Assembly: GCF_036346615.1 (NCBI RefSeq)
Contig: NZ_CP107836.1
Location: 6,510,001-6,574,000, forward strand
DNA: 64,000 nucleotides
Direction: 5' to 3'
Source: Streptomyces sp. NBC_00523
GTDB lineage: Bacteria; Actinomycetota; Actinomycetes; Streptomycetales; Streptomycetaceae
Shown here: piece after piece, positions 50,911 to 58,471 of the stretch
Position numbering within the stretch: position 1 is the first letter of the stretch
Layout: each line of letters starts with the position of its first letter
The notes under the pieces: generated by a model
What the model was told of the DNA's origin: nothing
Databases searched by the model: none
Seen by the model: the letters and a program-made list of their open reading frames with translations, nothing else
Position numbers and translations under genes: made by a program

Positions 50911-52260
50911 TCACTTCAGCTCGTACGCGGCCATCGCGGCCCGCACGGCGGGGGAGAAGAGCTCCGGGCCCAGCGCGTCGGAGTACGCCAGCCCCTCGGG
51001 CGACAGCCGCAGCAGACCCGGCGCCCCCGCGTCCAGCCAGCCCCGGTCCTCGAACCGGGCCAGCTCCTCGGGGAAGTCGTCGTACGGCGAGGTGCCGAAC
51101 CGCTCGCGGTAGTCGTCCACGGGCATGCCCTGCGCCTGGAGCACCGACTGGAGGAGATGGCGGCGGCGCGCCTCGTCCCCGTCGGTGTAGCGCCCGACCT
51201 CGGCGCGGGAGAAGTCCGCGGTGGCCGTGTAGGCGTCGATGATGCCCCGTACCTCGCCCATCCGGACCGCGTAGTCGAAGGAGTAGTGCAGCCGCGAGGT
51301 GTAGGAGCGGGCGCCGCAGCCCAGGCCGATCATGCCGTCGGTCTGGCAGGCGTAGTCGTCGGGCCCCTCCGCGCGCGGGGCGTCGGCGCGGCGGAACATC
51401 CGCATCGACACCTGCTCGTAGCCGTGGGCCAGGAGGTGGTCGCGGCCGGCCCGGTAGAGGCGCAGGCGCTGCTCGTCCCAGGCCGCGTCGGCCTCGTTCT
51501 TCGCCAGCCGGCCCAGCGCGGTCAGCGGGCGCACGTACAGCGGGTAGAGGTACAGCTCCTCCGGCCGCCAGCGCAGCGCGGCGTCCAGCGAGGTCTGCCA
51601 GGTCCGCTCGGTCTGGCGCTCTATGCCGTAGATCAGGTCGATGTTGAGCACGGGTATGGAGGTGTCCCGAATGGCTCCGAGGGCCTGCTCCACGTCGGCG
51701 GCGTGCTGCGGGCGCACCGCCGCGCGGGCCTCGGCCTCCACGAAGGACTGCACCCCGATGCTGATCCGGGTCGCGCCCCGCTCGGCGAGCACGGCCAGCC
51801 GGTCGGCGGTCGCGGTGGACGGGGACGTCTCCACGGACAGCGGGACGGACCGCAGATCGGCGCCCATCCGCTTCTCCGCGATGTCGCACAGCCGCTCCAG
51901 CTCGCCCGCCGTCAGGAAGGTGGGCGTGCCCCCGCCGAACGCCGCGGCGGCGAACCGTACCGGCTCCGCGTCGCCCAGTGCGTCCCGTACGGCAGTCGCC
52001 TGCCGGTCCAGCGCGTCGAGATACCGCGAGGTCAGCTCGTCGGGGGCGCCGATCCGGGTGAAGAGGTTGCAGAATCCGCAGCGGACCTCGCAGAACGGGA
52101 TGTGCATATAGAGGGAGAGCGCGTCCTTGCGTTCCCCCGCCCACAGCTCGCTCAGCTCGGGCCGCCCGCCGGGCTGCCCGGCCAGCGGGCGGTACGCCGT
52201 CTTGTGCGGATAGGCGTACACATAGCTCTCGTACGGGCGGACGGTGTGCGTCACGGTCAT
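50911..52260 (-). CDS. STM4012-family radical SAM protein (HemN/HemW-like)
   Basis: 449 residues. C57-x3-C61-x2-C64 in MHIPFCEVRCGFCNLFTRIG, AFGGGTPTFLTAGELERL and ISIGVQSFVEAEARAAVRP are HemN/HemW-like features. DGMIGLGCGARSYTSRLHYS and a C-terminal winged-helix-like segment (RRHLLQSVLQAQGM) also occur in that superfamily. The gene context separates it from true HemN/HemW, and haem synthesis or haem insertion is unlikely to be its role. Its start overlaps the STM4013 stop by 4 bases. Confidence 0.88.
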   Translation of the reverse strand: MTVTHTVRPYESYVYAYPHKTAYRPLAGQPGGRPELSELWAGERKDALSLYMHIPFCEVRCGFCNLFTRIGAPDELTSRYLDALDRQATAVRDALGDAEPVRFAAAAFGGGTPTFLTAGELERLCDIAEKRMGADLRSVPLSVETSPSTATADRLAVLAERGATRISIGVQSFVEAEARAAVRPQHAADVEQALGAIRDTSIPVLNIDLIYGIERQTERTWQTSLDAALRWRPEELYLYPLYVRPLTALGRLAKNEADAAWDEQRLRLYRAGRDHLLAHGYEQVSMRMFRRADAPRAEGPDDYACQTDGMIGLGCGARSYTSRLHYSFDYAVRMGEVRGIIDAYTATADFSRAEVGRYTDGDEARRRHLLQSVLQAQGMPVDDYRERFGTSPYDDFPEELARFEDRGWLDAGAPGLLRLSPEGLAYSDALGPELFSPAVRAAMAAYELK

Positions 52261-53120
52261 CGGACGGCCCCCGGTTCCAGGAAGAAGTGGGCGTACGGGA
52301 CGGTCCAGACGGACGGGTGGCCGAGCCGGTGACCGGTGTAGCCGTCGTCGCCGTAGGCCGTGCCGTGGTCGGAGCAGACGATGGCGAAGGCACGGCGGCG
52401 GCTGCTCGCGGCGGCGAAGAGCCGGCCGATGTGGGCGTCCACGTATTCCAGGGCCGCGGCGTGCGTCGCACGGCTGTCACCCGCGTCGCGGGTCGCCCCG
52501 TCCTGGTGGAACCAGTTCGGCTGGTGGAGCGCGGAGACGTTGACGAAGAGGAACAGCCGCTGCTCGGGCGGCAGGGCGGCGACCACCTCCTCGGCGCGGG
52601 TCACCTGCGCCTCGAACGAGGTGGGCGAGGCAACCCCGAACTCCGGCTCCCAGTGCGCCTCCTGGAACATCCCGGGGAGCACCGAGCCCAGCGGGCCGCG
52701 CAGATTGAAGAAGCCCACACCGCCGACGCACACCGTGCGGTACCCCTCCTTCGCGAGCCCCGACACCAGGTCCGGGGTGTCGAACACGAAGGTGCGCTCC
52801 GCCGTGGTCTCGCTCCCGGCGAACCGGGCGGCGAACAGCCGGGGATGCGGCCCGGGCGCGGCCGGGGTGGGCAGGAAGCCCGCGAACATCGCCTGGTGCG
52901 AGGCGTACGTGAAGCTGCCCGGGGCGTGCCGCTCCTCCCAGACGCCGCCCGGCAGATGGCGGGCCAGATTCGGGATGCGCCCGGCGGCGGCCAGCTCGGC
53001 CGCGACGTCGTACCGCAGGGTGTCCAGGGTGACGAACAGCAGGTCGTGGCTGCCCACGACCTCACTCATATCGGGGTCGGGGCGGTGTTCGGGGCTGTAC
53101 TCAGGGGGCGGTGCTGACAC
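52257..53120 (-). CDS. STM4013/SEN3800-family hydrolase (sulfatase/alkaline-phosphatase fold)
   Basis: 287 residues from GTG 53120, five bases behind AAGGA; an internal ATG at 53069 has no ribosome site. LLFVTLDTLRYDVAAELA (metal Asp D33) and IVCSDHGTAYGDDGYTGH (metal Asp/His) mark the alkaline-phosphatase superfamily. The nucleophile region reads GSFTYASHQAMFAGFLP, with no Cys-x-Pro-x-Arg, so formylglycine conversion of Cys is excluded; Ser/Thr is the likely nucleophile. No signal peptide or membrane anchor is present. It is probably a cytoplasmic phosphodiester/phosphomonoester hydrolase of unknown substrate. It overlaps STM4014 by 20 bases. Confidence 0.85.
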   Translation of the reverse strand: MSAPPPEYSPEHRPDPDMSEVVGSHDLLFVTLDTLRYDVAAELAAAGRIPNLARHLPGGVWEERHAPGSFTYASHQAMFAGFLPTPAAPGPHPRLFAARFAGSETTAERTFVFDTPDLVSGLAKEGYRTVCVGGVGFFNLRGPLGSVLPGMFQEAHWEPEFGVASPTSFEAQVTRAEEVVAALPPEQRLFLFVNVSALHQPNWFHQDGATRDAGDSRATHAAALEYVDAHIGRLFAAASSRRRAFAIVCSDHGTAYGDDGYTGHRLGHPSVWTVPYAHFFLEPGAVR

Positions 53121-54246
53121 GGTCGTTCCTTGCTCGTTCCAGTACGGCGGCGATCTGGGCCGCGTAGGTGTCCAGGCCCTCGGCGCCGCTGCCGGGCAGG
53201 CCGGTGAGCCTGGGCAGCAGATCCCCGAAGGCGTTGACCTCACCGACGGCGAAGCGCCGCCAGCCGGTCAGGGGCAACAGGTCGACGCCGACGCAGAGGG
53301 TGTCCGGGAAGGCGGCGGCGGCCCGCTCGCAGATCGCCAGGGCCTCGCCCCAACGGCCGCCCGCCGCCTCGATCGCCGCCCGCACTCCGGCTAGGTCGCC
53401 GCGTGTCCCGCCCAGGTGCAGATTGGTCATCGGCGAGGCGCTGGTGCGCACCACGGCGTGGGTGGCCCGGCCGGCGACCACGACGACGCGCAGGTCGGCG
53501 GCCCGGCCGCGCTGGGTGGCCTTGGGCAGCCAGCGCTCGATGTGCAGCCCGTCGGGCGCCAGCGCGTCGATCACCGCCGCGATCTCGCGCTCCGTCGTGC
53601 ACCGGCGGACCCGCAGCGAGTTGTGGAGCCGGCCGGCCGGGTCCCGCTCGACGGAGGTGGCCGCCCGGATCCTGCCGCCGCCCGCCGTCTCCACGGCCAG
53701 CACCCCGGAGGCGGACGAGCCGTGCGCGGGCTTCACGAACACCCGGGGCATGCGGTGGGCGGCCATCAGGGCCCGCACCTCGTCCCAGCCGTGCACGGGC
53801 GCCCCGGCCGGTCCTGAGGTGGGGGACGCGGGGACGGGCACCCCGGCCGCGTTCAGGACCCCGTGGCACAGCCGCTTGTCGAAGAGCGTGGCGATGTCCG
53901 CCGGACCGTCGAGCAGGTGGGCGCCCGCGTCGGCGGCGGCCCGGGCCACCTCGCGTACGGCGGCGGTGAAGCGCGCGTACCAGAGGGCGGAACCCTCCAC
54001 CCGGGTCGGCTCGTCGGCCCCGCGCAGCAGCCGGTCCACCTCCGCGTCCTCACCGGGCGACTCGATGCGCACGGTCTCCCCGGGCAGGAAGCGCGCCCCG
54101 TCCCGCAGCACGTCCAGCCAGGGGACCGTACGCGCCTCGGGCAGACCGGCGGCGGCCACCGCGTCCTGGAACAGGGCGACGCGGCGGCTGCCCGGATTGC
54201 CGACGACCGCGAGGCGCGGCGGGCCGCTACTCACTGACCGCGACAT
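53101..54246 (-). CDS. STM4014-family ATP-grasp protein
   Basis: 381 residues. RVFVKPAHGSSASGVLAVET is the ATP-grasp Lys/Gly-rich loop, DLRVVVVAGRATHAVVRTSA the core strands, and FAVGEVNAFGDLLPRL the Mg2+-binding Glu/Asn region. ATP-grasp enzymes ligate a carboxylate to an amine or thiol through an acyl phosphate. In this operon it could build or attach an amino-acid or peptide unit that the radical SAM enzymes modify (inference). The ATG lies inside the end of the upstream LRR gene (20-base overlap). Confidence 0.86.
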   Translation of the reverse strand: MSRSVSSGPPRLAVVGNPGSRRVALFQDAVAAAGLPEARTVPWLDVLRDGARFLPGETVRIESPGEDAEVDRLLRGADEPTRVEGSALWYARFTAAVREVARAAADAGAHLLDGPADIATLFDKRLCHGVLNAAGVPVPASPTSGPAGAPVHGWDEVRALMAAHRMPRVFVKPAHGSSASGVLAVETAGGGRIRAATSVERDPAGRLHNSLRVRRCTTEREIAAVIDALAPDGLHIERWLPKATQRGRAADLRVVVVAGRATHAVVRTSASPMTNLHLGGTRGDLAGVRAAIEAAGGRWGEALAICERAAAAFPDTLCVGVDLLPLTGWRRFAVGEVNAFGDLLPRLTGLPGSGAEGLDTYAAQIAAVLERARNDRVSTAP

Positions 54247-55201
54247 AACGGGAATCGTCCTCGTCGTCCGGATCCCAGTCGTCCGCCTCTTCGAGGTGGA
54301 CGTGGACGTCGTCGCGCTCGCCCAGCTCCTTGAAGCGCTCCATCACCTCGTCGCTGAGGTAGTGGTGGTGCAGGTCCAGGTAGTCCAGGTGGGTGAGCGG
54401 CTGACCTTCGAGCAGGGCCAGGCCCCCCGCGTCGCTGAGCGTGCCCATCGACAGCGCCAGGGACTCCAGTTGCGCGACGACCGGGGCGGAGGCGACCGCC
54501 ACGGCGATCTCGTCCTGGATCTCGCTGTTCTGCAGCCCGAGATGACGCAGCCGGGGAAAGGCGCCCCCGGACAGCAGCGGAGCCATGTCCGCCAGCGTGG
54601 CGTCCCCCGCATACCACTGGGAGCCGAACCACACCTCCAGCCGCTCCAGCGCGGGCAGTTCGCAGGCACCGACCGCGCGCACGACATGACCGGGCAGCCC
54701 GCCGGACTCGAAGCGCAGCGCCTTCAGCGCCTCGTGCCGCACGGGGTGCAGCTCCAGCGTCTCCTCGTTCAGCCCGCTGCCACCGCCCCGTACCACCAGC
54801 TCCTCCAGGAGCGGGAACGCCCGGAGCACCGGCGTGATGTCGCACATCTGGAGCCACGACACCTCGCACTCCTCGCCCACGACATCGGCGAGGAAGAGAG
54901 CGCGCAGCGCCGGGAAACGGGCCGCGTCCGAGGTGATCAGCTCCACCACGGGAGCAAGGGAGCTGTAGTCGCCGTTCCACCAGGGGCCGATCACCAGGGC
55001 TCGGACCTGGGCCGGGTCGACCTTCTTCAGGAAGTGCTGCCAGACGGCGGCGAACTCCTGCTCCTCCCAGCCGCAGTCCAGCCGCCAGGCTATGGCGTCC
55101 GCCGTCGGCAGCGTCGAGGGCCACGGGCTGTCGTCGCCCGGCACCGGCAGGGTGAAGACGGGCAGGTCGTGGAAGGAGCAGGGGTGATCGATTCCGGTCA
55201 T
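54227..55201 (-). CDS. STM4015-family leucine-rich-repeat protein (1)
   Basis: 324 residues. LRR-like repeats run over about 110-300: LPALERLEVWFGSQWYAGD, FPRLRHLGLQNSEIQDEIAV, QLESLALSMGTLSDAGGLAL and LTHLDYLDLHHHYLSDEVME. It ends with an acidic stretch (DDWDPDDEDD) and RYVAVSE. There is no signal peptide. Start ATG 55201, behind GGAG, is 7 bases after the paralogue's stop. LRR proteins bind proteins or peptides; here it is the likely substrate-recognition or substrate partner of the operon (inference). Confidence 0.85.
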   Translation of the reverse strand: MTGIDHPCSFHDLPVFTLPVPGDDSPWPSTLPTADAIAWRLDCGWEEQEFAAVWQHFLKKVDPAQVRALVIGPWWNGDYSSLAPVVELITSDAARFPALRALFLADVVGEECEVSWLQMCDITPVLRAFPLLEELVVRGGGSGLNEETLELHPVRHEALKALRFESGGLPGHVVRAVGACELPALERLEVWFGSQWYAGDATLADMAPLLSGGAFPRLRHLGLQNSEIQDEIAVAVASAPVVAQLESLALSMGTLSDAGGLALLEGQPLTHLDYLDLHHHYLSDEVMERFKELGERDDVHVHLEEADDWDPDDEDDSRYVAVSE

Positions 55202-55208
55202 CGCGCCG

Positions 55209-56156
55209 TCACTCCGAGACCGTGACGTAGCGGCCCGCCGGGCCCCGGTTGTCCCACGGCTCACAGCGCTCCGAGAGGTCCACCCGCACCCCGTGCGGCG
55301 CCAGCGCCTCGGTGACGCGCTGCTCCATCGGCTCGGTGAGGAAATGGTGGTGCAGGTCCAGCACGTCGAGATGGGTCAGCGGCTGGCCTTCGAGCAGAGC
55401 GGCCGCCCCCTCGTCGCCGAGCGTGCCGCAGGACAGGTCCAGGGTCTTCAGCCGGGCCACCAGCGGGGCCGAGGCCACCGCGGTCGCGATCTCGTTCTGG
55501 ATCTCGCTGTTGCGCAGGCCGAGGTGGTGCAGGGCGGGGAAGCGCGTACCGGCGAGCAGCGGCGCCAGGTCCGGCACGTTCGCGTCGCCGCCGTAGGCCG
55601 AGACGCCGAGCCACAGGTCCAGCCGCTCCAGCGCGGGCAGTTCGCTCTCCAGGACGCCGCGCACCACCTCGCGCGGCAGCCCGCCCGTCTCGATGGTCAG
55701 CGCCCGCAGCCGCGCGTGCTTCGCGGGCGGGAACACCAGCTCGGAGCCGCCGCGCACACCCAGCTCCACCAGCGCGGGGAAGGCGTCGAGCAGCGCGGTG
55801 ACGTCGCTCTGCTCGATCCAGGAGATCTCCGCCTCCTCCATCGTCAGATCCCCGACGAACACCGCTTCGAGGGACGTCAGCCGGTCGGCGGCCGCGATGA
55901 CGAGACCGATCGGATACGAGGACTTCTCCTCGTACGACTCGCCCCACTGCCCGATGATCAGGGCCCGGACGCCCGCCGGATCGACCTCGTCCAGGAAGGC
56001 GTTGAACTCCTCCTCCCAGGTGCCCTCGTCCTCGTAGGCGTCGATCGACACCCGCCAGGCGGCGGCCTCGGCGGCGGGCCGGGGGCCGCCGTCCGTGCCG
56101 GACTGGAAATCGACGGCCGGAAGGCCGAGCAACTCGTGAAGGTGGTCCACGGACAT
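55209..56156 (-). CDS. STM4015-family leucine-rich-repeat protein (2)
   Basis: 315 residues, first gene of the operon. It shares architecture and many repeat residues with the following paralogue: LPALERLDLWLGVSAYGGDA, FPALHHLGLRNSEIQNEIAT, LTHLDVLDLHHHFLTEPMEQ. Its terminus RYVTVSE matches the other's RYVAVSE. There is a conserved N-terminal TWEEEFNAFLDEVDPAGVRA. The ATG at 56156 follows CAGGAG. A DNA-damage type promoter element ends about 42 bases upstream. The pair arose by tandem duplication. Confidence 0.86.
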   Translation of the reverse strand: MSVDHLHELLGLPAVDFQSGTDGGPRPAAEAAAWRVSIDAYEDEGTWEEEFNAFLDEVDPAGVRALIIGQWGESYEEKSSYPIGLVIAAADRLTSLEAVFVGDLTMEEAEISWIEQSDVTALLDAFPALVELGVRGGSELVFPPAKHARLRALTIETGGLPREVVRGVLESELPALERLDLWLGVSAYGGDANVPDLAPLLAGTRFPALHHLGLRNSEIQNEIATAVASAPLVARLKTLDLSCGTLGDEGAAALLEGQPLTHLDVLDLHHHFLTEPMEQRVTEALAPHGVRVDLSERCEPWDNRGPAGRYVTVSE

Positions 56157-56197
56157 GCCCTGAGCTCCTGATGACGGCGGCGGATTGATGTCCGCAA

Positions 56198-56220
56198 GGT
56201 CTATCAAGGCCCACTGACAA
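56198..56220 (-). promoter_or_regulatory. PafBC/RecA-NDp-type promoter of the STM4011-4015 operon
   Basis: On the minus strand TTGTCAGTG, eight bases, then TAGACC. It matches TTGTCRGTG-N8-TANNNT except for the last base of the hexamer. The implied start is about 37 bases before the first ATG, a normal leader with CAGGAG inside it. This is mirror-symmetric to the plus-strand element. Confidence 0.6.
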
Positions 56221-56259
56221 TGCCGCGACCGCCCCCGCCCGGGACGGCTCGGCGGCCGA

Positions 56260-56282
56260 TTGTCAGACCCCCGCCGTAGCGT
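56260..56282 (+). promoter_or_regulatory. PafBC/RecA-NDp-type promoter of the DUF6745 gene pair
   Basis: TTGTCAGAC, eight bases, then TAGCGT. The hexamer fits TANNNT and the upstream block differs from TTGTCRGTG at two positions. The expected start leaves a leader of about 42 bases with GGAGGGGAGAGG before the ATG at 56331. ATTGTCAG occurs in both outward orientations, 37 bases apart. Confidence 0.5.
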
Positions 56283-56330
56283 TTTCGATGTGGCCGGCAC
56301 ACCGGGTGCCACCACGGAGGGGAGAGGTCT

Positions 56331-56657
56331 GTGTACCGGCAGGGCGATGTACTGATCGTGCCACTGGAGGAGTCGGCGGTGCCCGCGCACCTCCTGGAGG
56401 CGGCGGGCGAACTGCGCGACGCACGGGGCCGCCTGGTCCTCGCGCTCGGTGAGGTCACCGGACACGCGCACGCCGTGCCGGGGCCCGGCCGGCTGATCCG
56501 GGAGGGCGGGGTGTTCGGCCCGATGCTGCTCCACCTCCCCGAGGGCGGCCGCGTGGTGCACGAGGAGCACGCGACGATCCCGCTGCCCCAGGGCTGGTTC
56601 CGCGTGGTGCGCCAGCGGGAGTACGCGCCGGGGGCGGTCCGCATCGTCGCCGACTGA
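56331..56657 (+). CDS. Conserved hypothetical protein linked to STM4015/DUF6745
   Basis: 108 residues, beginning MYRQGDVLIVPLEE. LALGEVTGHAHAVPGPGRLI, VVHEEHATIPLPQGWFRVV and RQREYAPGAVRIVAD give a small all-beta protein with conserved His residues (GHAHAV, VHEEH), possibly metal- or ligand-binding. I recall the same short protein beside DUF6745 genes in other bacteria. There is no signal or membrane segment. It is divergent from the STM4011-4015 operon and followed by the DUF6745 gene after 90 bases. The function is unknown. Confidence 0.7.
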   Translation: MYRQGDVLIVPLEESAVPAHLLEAAGELRDARGRLVLALGEVTGHAHAVPGPGRLIREGGVFGPMLLHLPEGGRVVHEEHATIPLPQGWFRVVRQREYAPGAVRIVAD

Positions 56658-56747
56658 GCGACGGCCGGGCGCGCAGGACAGCGGGACCGCAGGGTGCGGG
56701 ATCAGGGAATCAGAGCGGAACAGCGGAAGCAGGGGACGGGGAAACCG

Positions 56748-57752
56748 ATGCAGTACGTGGACTCTTGGCGGGACGTGGCGGCGGCGACGGGCGCGGCGGA
56801 CCGGGCGGCCGCCGAGGACGGGGTGCGGCTCGCCTACCGCAGCGCGGGTCTGGCCGAGCCGGAGGAGTTCGTATGGGCCGGCTCGCCCAGGGAAGCCGTG
56901 GAGGCCGTCGGGAAGCTGACAGGCCAGGGGCGCTCGGTCCGCGACGAGGTGCGCACCCGCCCCTGGGCGGAGGAGCGGCGCCGGGTGTACGACGCGCTGG
57001 GCCCGGCCGGCTGGTCCGCCCTCTGGTCGGCCACCGGCGCCCAGCTCTGGGAGACCACGGCGGGCCTCGCCGAGCGGATACGGGCCGGGGTCGTCGCCGA
57101 CCTCGCCGGTGAGGACACCGAGGCCGAGTCCCGGGTGCGCCTGGTCCTGCTCGATGCCGTCCTCGGCCAGCACGACGCGGCGTGGCTCGCCGCCTTCGAC
57201 GGCCGGGGCGACCGGCTCGACGGACTGGCGGCGGTGGCGCGGAACGCGGGCTGGTGGTGGCCGTACGAGCGGGTCGTGGTGATCTGCGAGCGTCCGGGGG
57301 CCCTGCACCGCGACGAGGCGGGCCGCCTCGACCGGGGCGACGGACCGGCACTCTCCTACCCGGACGGCTTCGCGCTGTACGCCTGGCGCGGGATGCCCGT
57401 GCCCCGGGAGTTCCTGGACGAGCTGGCCGCGCTGACCCCGCAGCGCATCCGCTCCGAGGAGAACGCGGAGCTGCGCCGCGTGATGCTGGAGTACTACGGC
57501 TACGACCGCTACCTCACCGAGTCGGGCGCCGAACCGGTCCACCGCGACGAGACGGGCATCCTCTGGCGGATCGCGCTCGCCGGTGACGAGGACGTCGTCA
57601 TGGTCGAGGTGGTCAACTCGACGCCCGAGCCGGACGGCACCCACCGCACGTACTGGCTCCGGGTCCCGCCCAGGACCAGGACCGCCAAGGAGGGCGTCGC
57701 CTGGACCTTCGGCCTCGACAGCGAGGTCTACGAACCGCTTCAGCAGACCTGA
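56748..57752 (+). CDS. DUF6745-domain protein
   Basis: 334 residues. The conserved C-terminal region (about 165-330) includes VVVICERPGALHRDEAGRLD, GPALSYPDGFALYAWRGMPV, RRVMLEYYGYDRYL, VNSTPEPDGTHRTYWLRVPP and a final YEPLQQT. The N-terminal half is helical, in the style of leader regions next to LRR proteins. No catalytic motif is recognised. The start is ATG 56748; an upstream in-frame GTG adds 18 unlikely residues. It shares the divergent promoter region with the STM4011-4015 operon and is probably part of the same response. The function is unknown. Confidence 0.75.
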   Translation: MQYVDSWRDVAAATGAADRAAAEDGVRLAYRSAGLAEPEEFVWAGSPREAVEAVGKLTGQGRSVRDEVRTRPWAEERRRVYDALGPAGWSALWSATGAQLWETTAGLAERIRAGVVADLAGEDTEAESRVRLVLLDAVLGQHDAAWLAAFDGRGDRLDGLAAVARNAGWWWPYERVVVICERPGALHRDEAGRLDRGDGPALSYPDGFALYAWRGMPVPREFLDELAALTPQRIRSEENAELRRVMLEYYGYDRYLTESGAEPVHRDETGILWRIALAGDEDVVMVEVVNSTPEPDGTHRTYWLRVPPRTRTAKEGVAWTFGLDSEVYEPLQQT

Positions 57753-57792
57753 CCGGGGGAGGGGAACCGAAAGGAAAGAGGAAGGCGGGCGG

Positions 57793-58404
57793 TCAGGCCG
57801 TCAGGGCCTCGTGGTCGATGCCCAGCTCACGGGCGAGCGCCTGCTCGGTCCACTCCAGCATCGTGGCCCGGGACAGCGGACCGTTGTACGAGGTCATCTG
57901 CACGGCCAGCCCGTCCAGCAGGGCGGTCAGCCGCCAGGCCACGGACATCGGGTCGTCGCAGTGGAACTCGCCGGCCGCCGCGCCCTCCTCGATGACCTCG
58001 GCCAACTCGGCCTTCCACTGCTGGTCGAGATCGCCGGCCACATTGCGCAGCGCCGGGTCGCGGAGGGAGGCCGCCCAGCCCTCGATCCACAGCCGCCAGC
58101 CCTTGGCCTGGCCCGTCGGCGCGTACCAGCGGACGGCCGCTCGCAGCCTGCGTACGGCGGTCGTGCGGCGGCTCAACAGCTTGCGCAGATGGGCGAGATC
58201 GCTCTCGGCGGCGTGCGCGAAGGCGGCGGCGACCAACTTCTCCTTGGTGGAGAAGTGATACAGCACGAGGGCGTTGCTCACGCCGAGTACGGCCGCCACA
58301 TCGCCGATCCGTACGGCCGCGACACCGCGCACCTCGATCTGTTCGACGGCGGCACGCAGCAACTCCTCGCGCCGCTCCGCCACTCCCAACCGCACTCTTG
58401 CCAC
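57793..58404 (-). CDS. TetR-family transcriptional regulator
   Basis: 203 residues. The HTH is GVAAVRIGDVAAVLGVSNAL followed by VLYHFSTKEKLVAAAF (about 26-62). The C-terminal domain resembles BetI/TetR_C_6-type regulators (LDGLAVQMTSYNGPLSRATM). It is downstream of, and in the same direction as, the dehydrogenase gene (67 bases), so likely co-transcribed. The ACTGA...TCAGT dyad before the dehydrogenase gene is its probable operator. Confidence 0.85.
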   Translation of the reverse strand: MARVRLGVAERREELLRAAVEQIEVRGVAAVRIGDVAAVLGVSNALVLYHFSTKEKLVAAAFAHAAESDLAHLRKLLSRRTTAVRRLRAAVRWYAPTGQAKGWRLWIEGWAASLRDPALRNVAGDLDQQWKAELAEVIEEGAAAGEFHCDDPMSVAWRLTALLDGLAVQMTSYNGPLSRATMLEWTEQALARELGIDHEALTA

Positions 58405-58471
58405 GCGGTCACCCTAACCAATGCCCGCCCGGAGCAGGGCGGGCGGACCGGCGGCGGGCAGGCGGTCCAGG

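Noticed and set aside
50911..52260. Assignment of the STM4012-type protein as HemW/HemN (coproporphyrinogen dehydrogenase)
   Set aside because: It shares the fold and Fe-S motif, but the operon context and the STM4011/4013/4014/4015 partners point to the distinct STM4012 family.
54233..54255. GGTCAGTGAGTAG near the STM4014 start as another damage-type promoter
   Set aside because: It lacks the TTGTC block and has no TANNNT at the right distance; it lies inside overlapping coding sequence.
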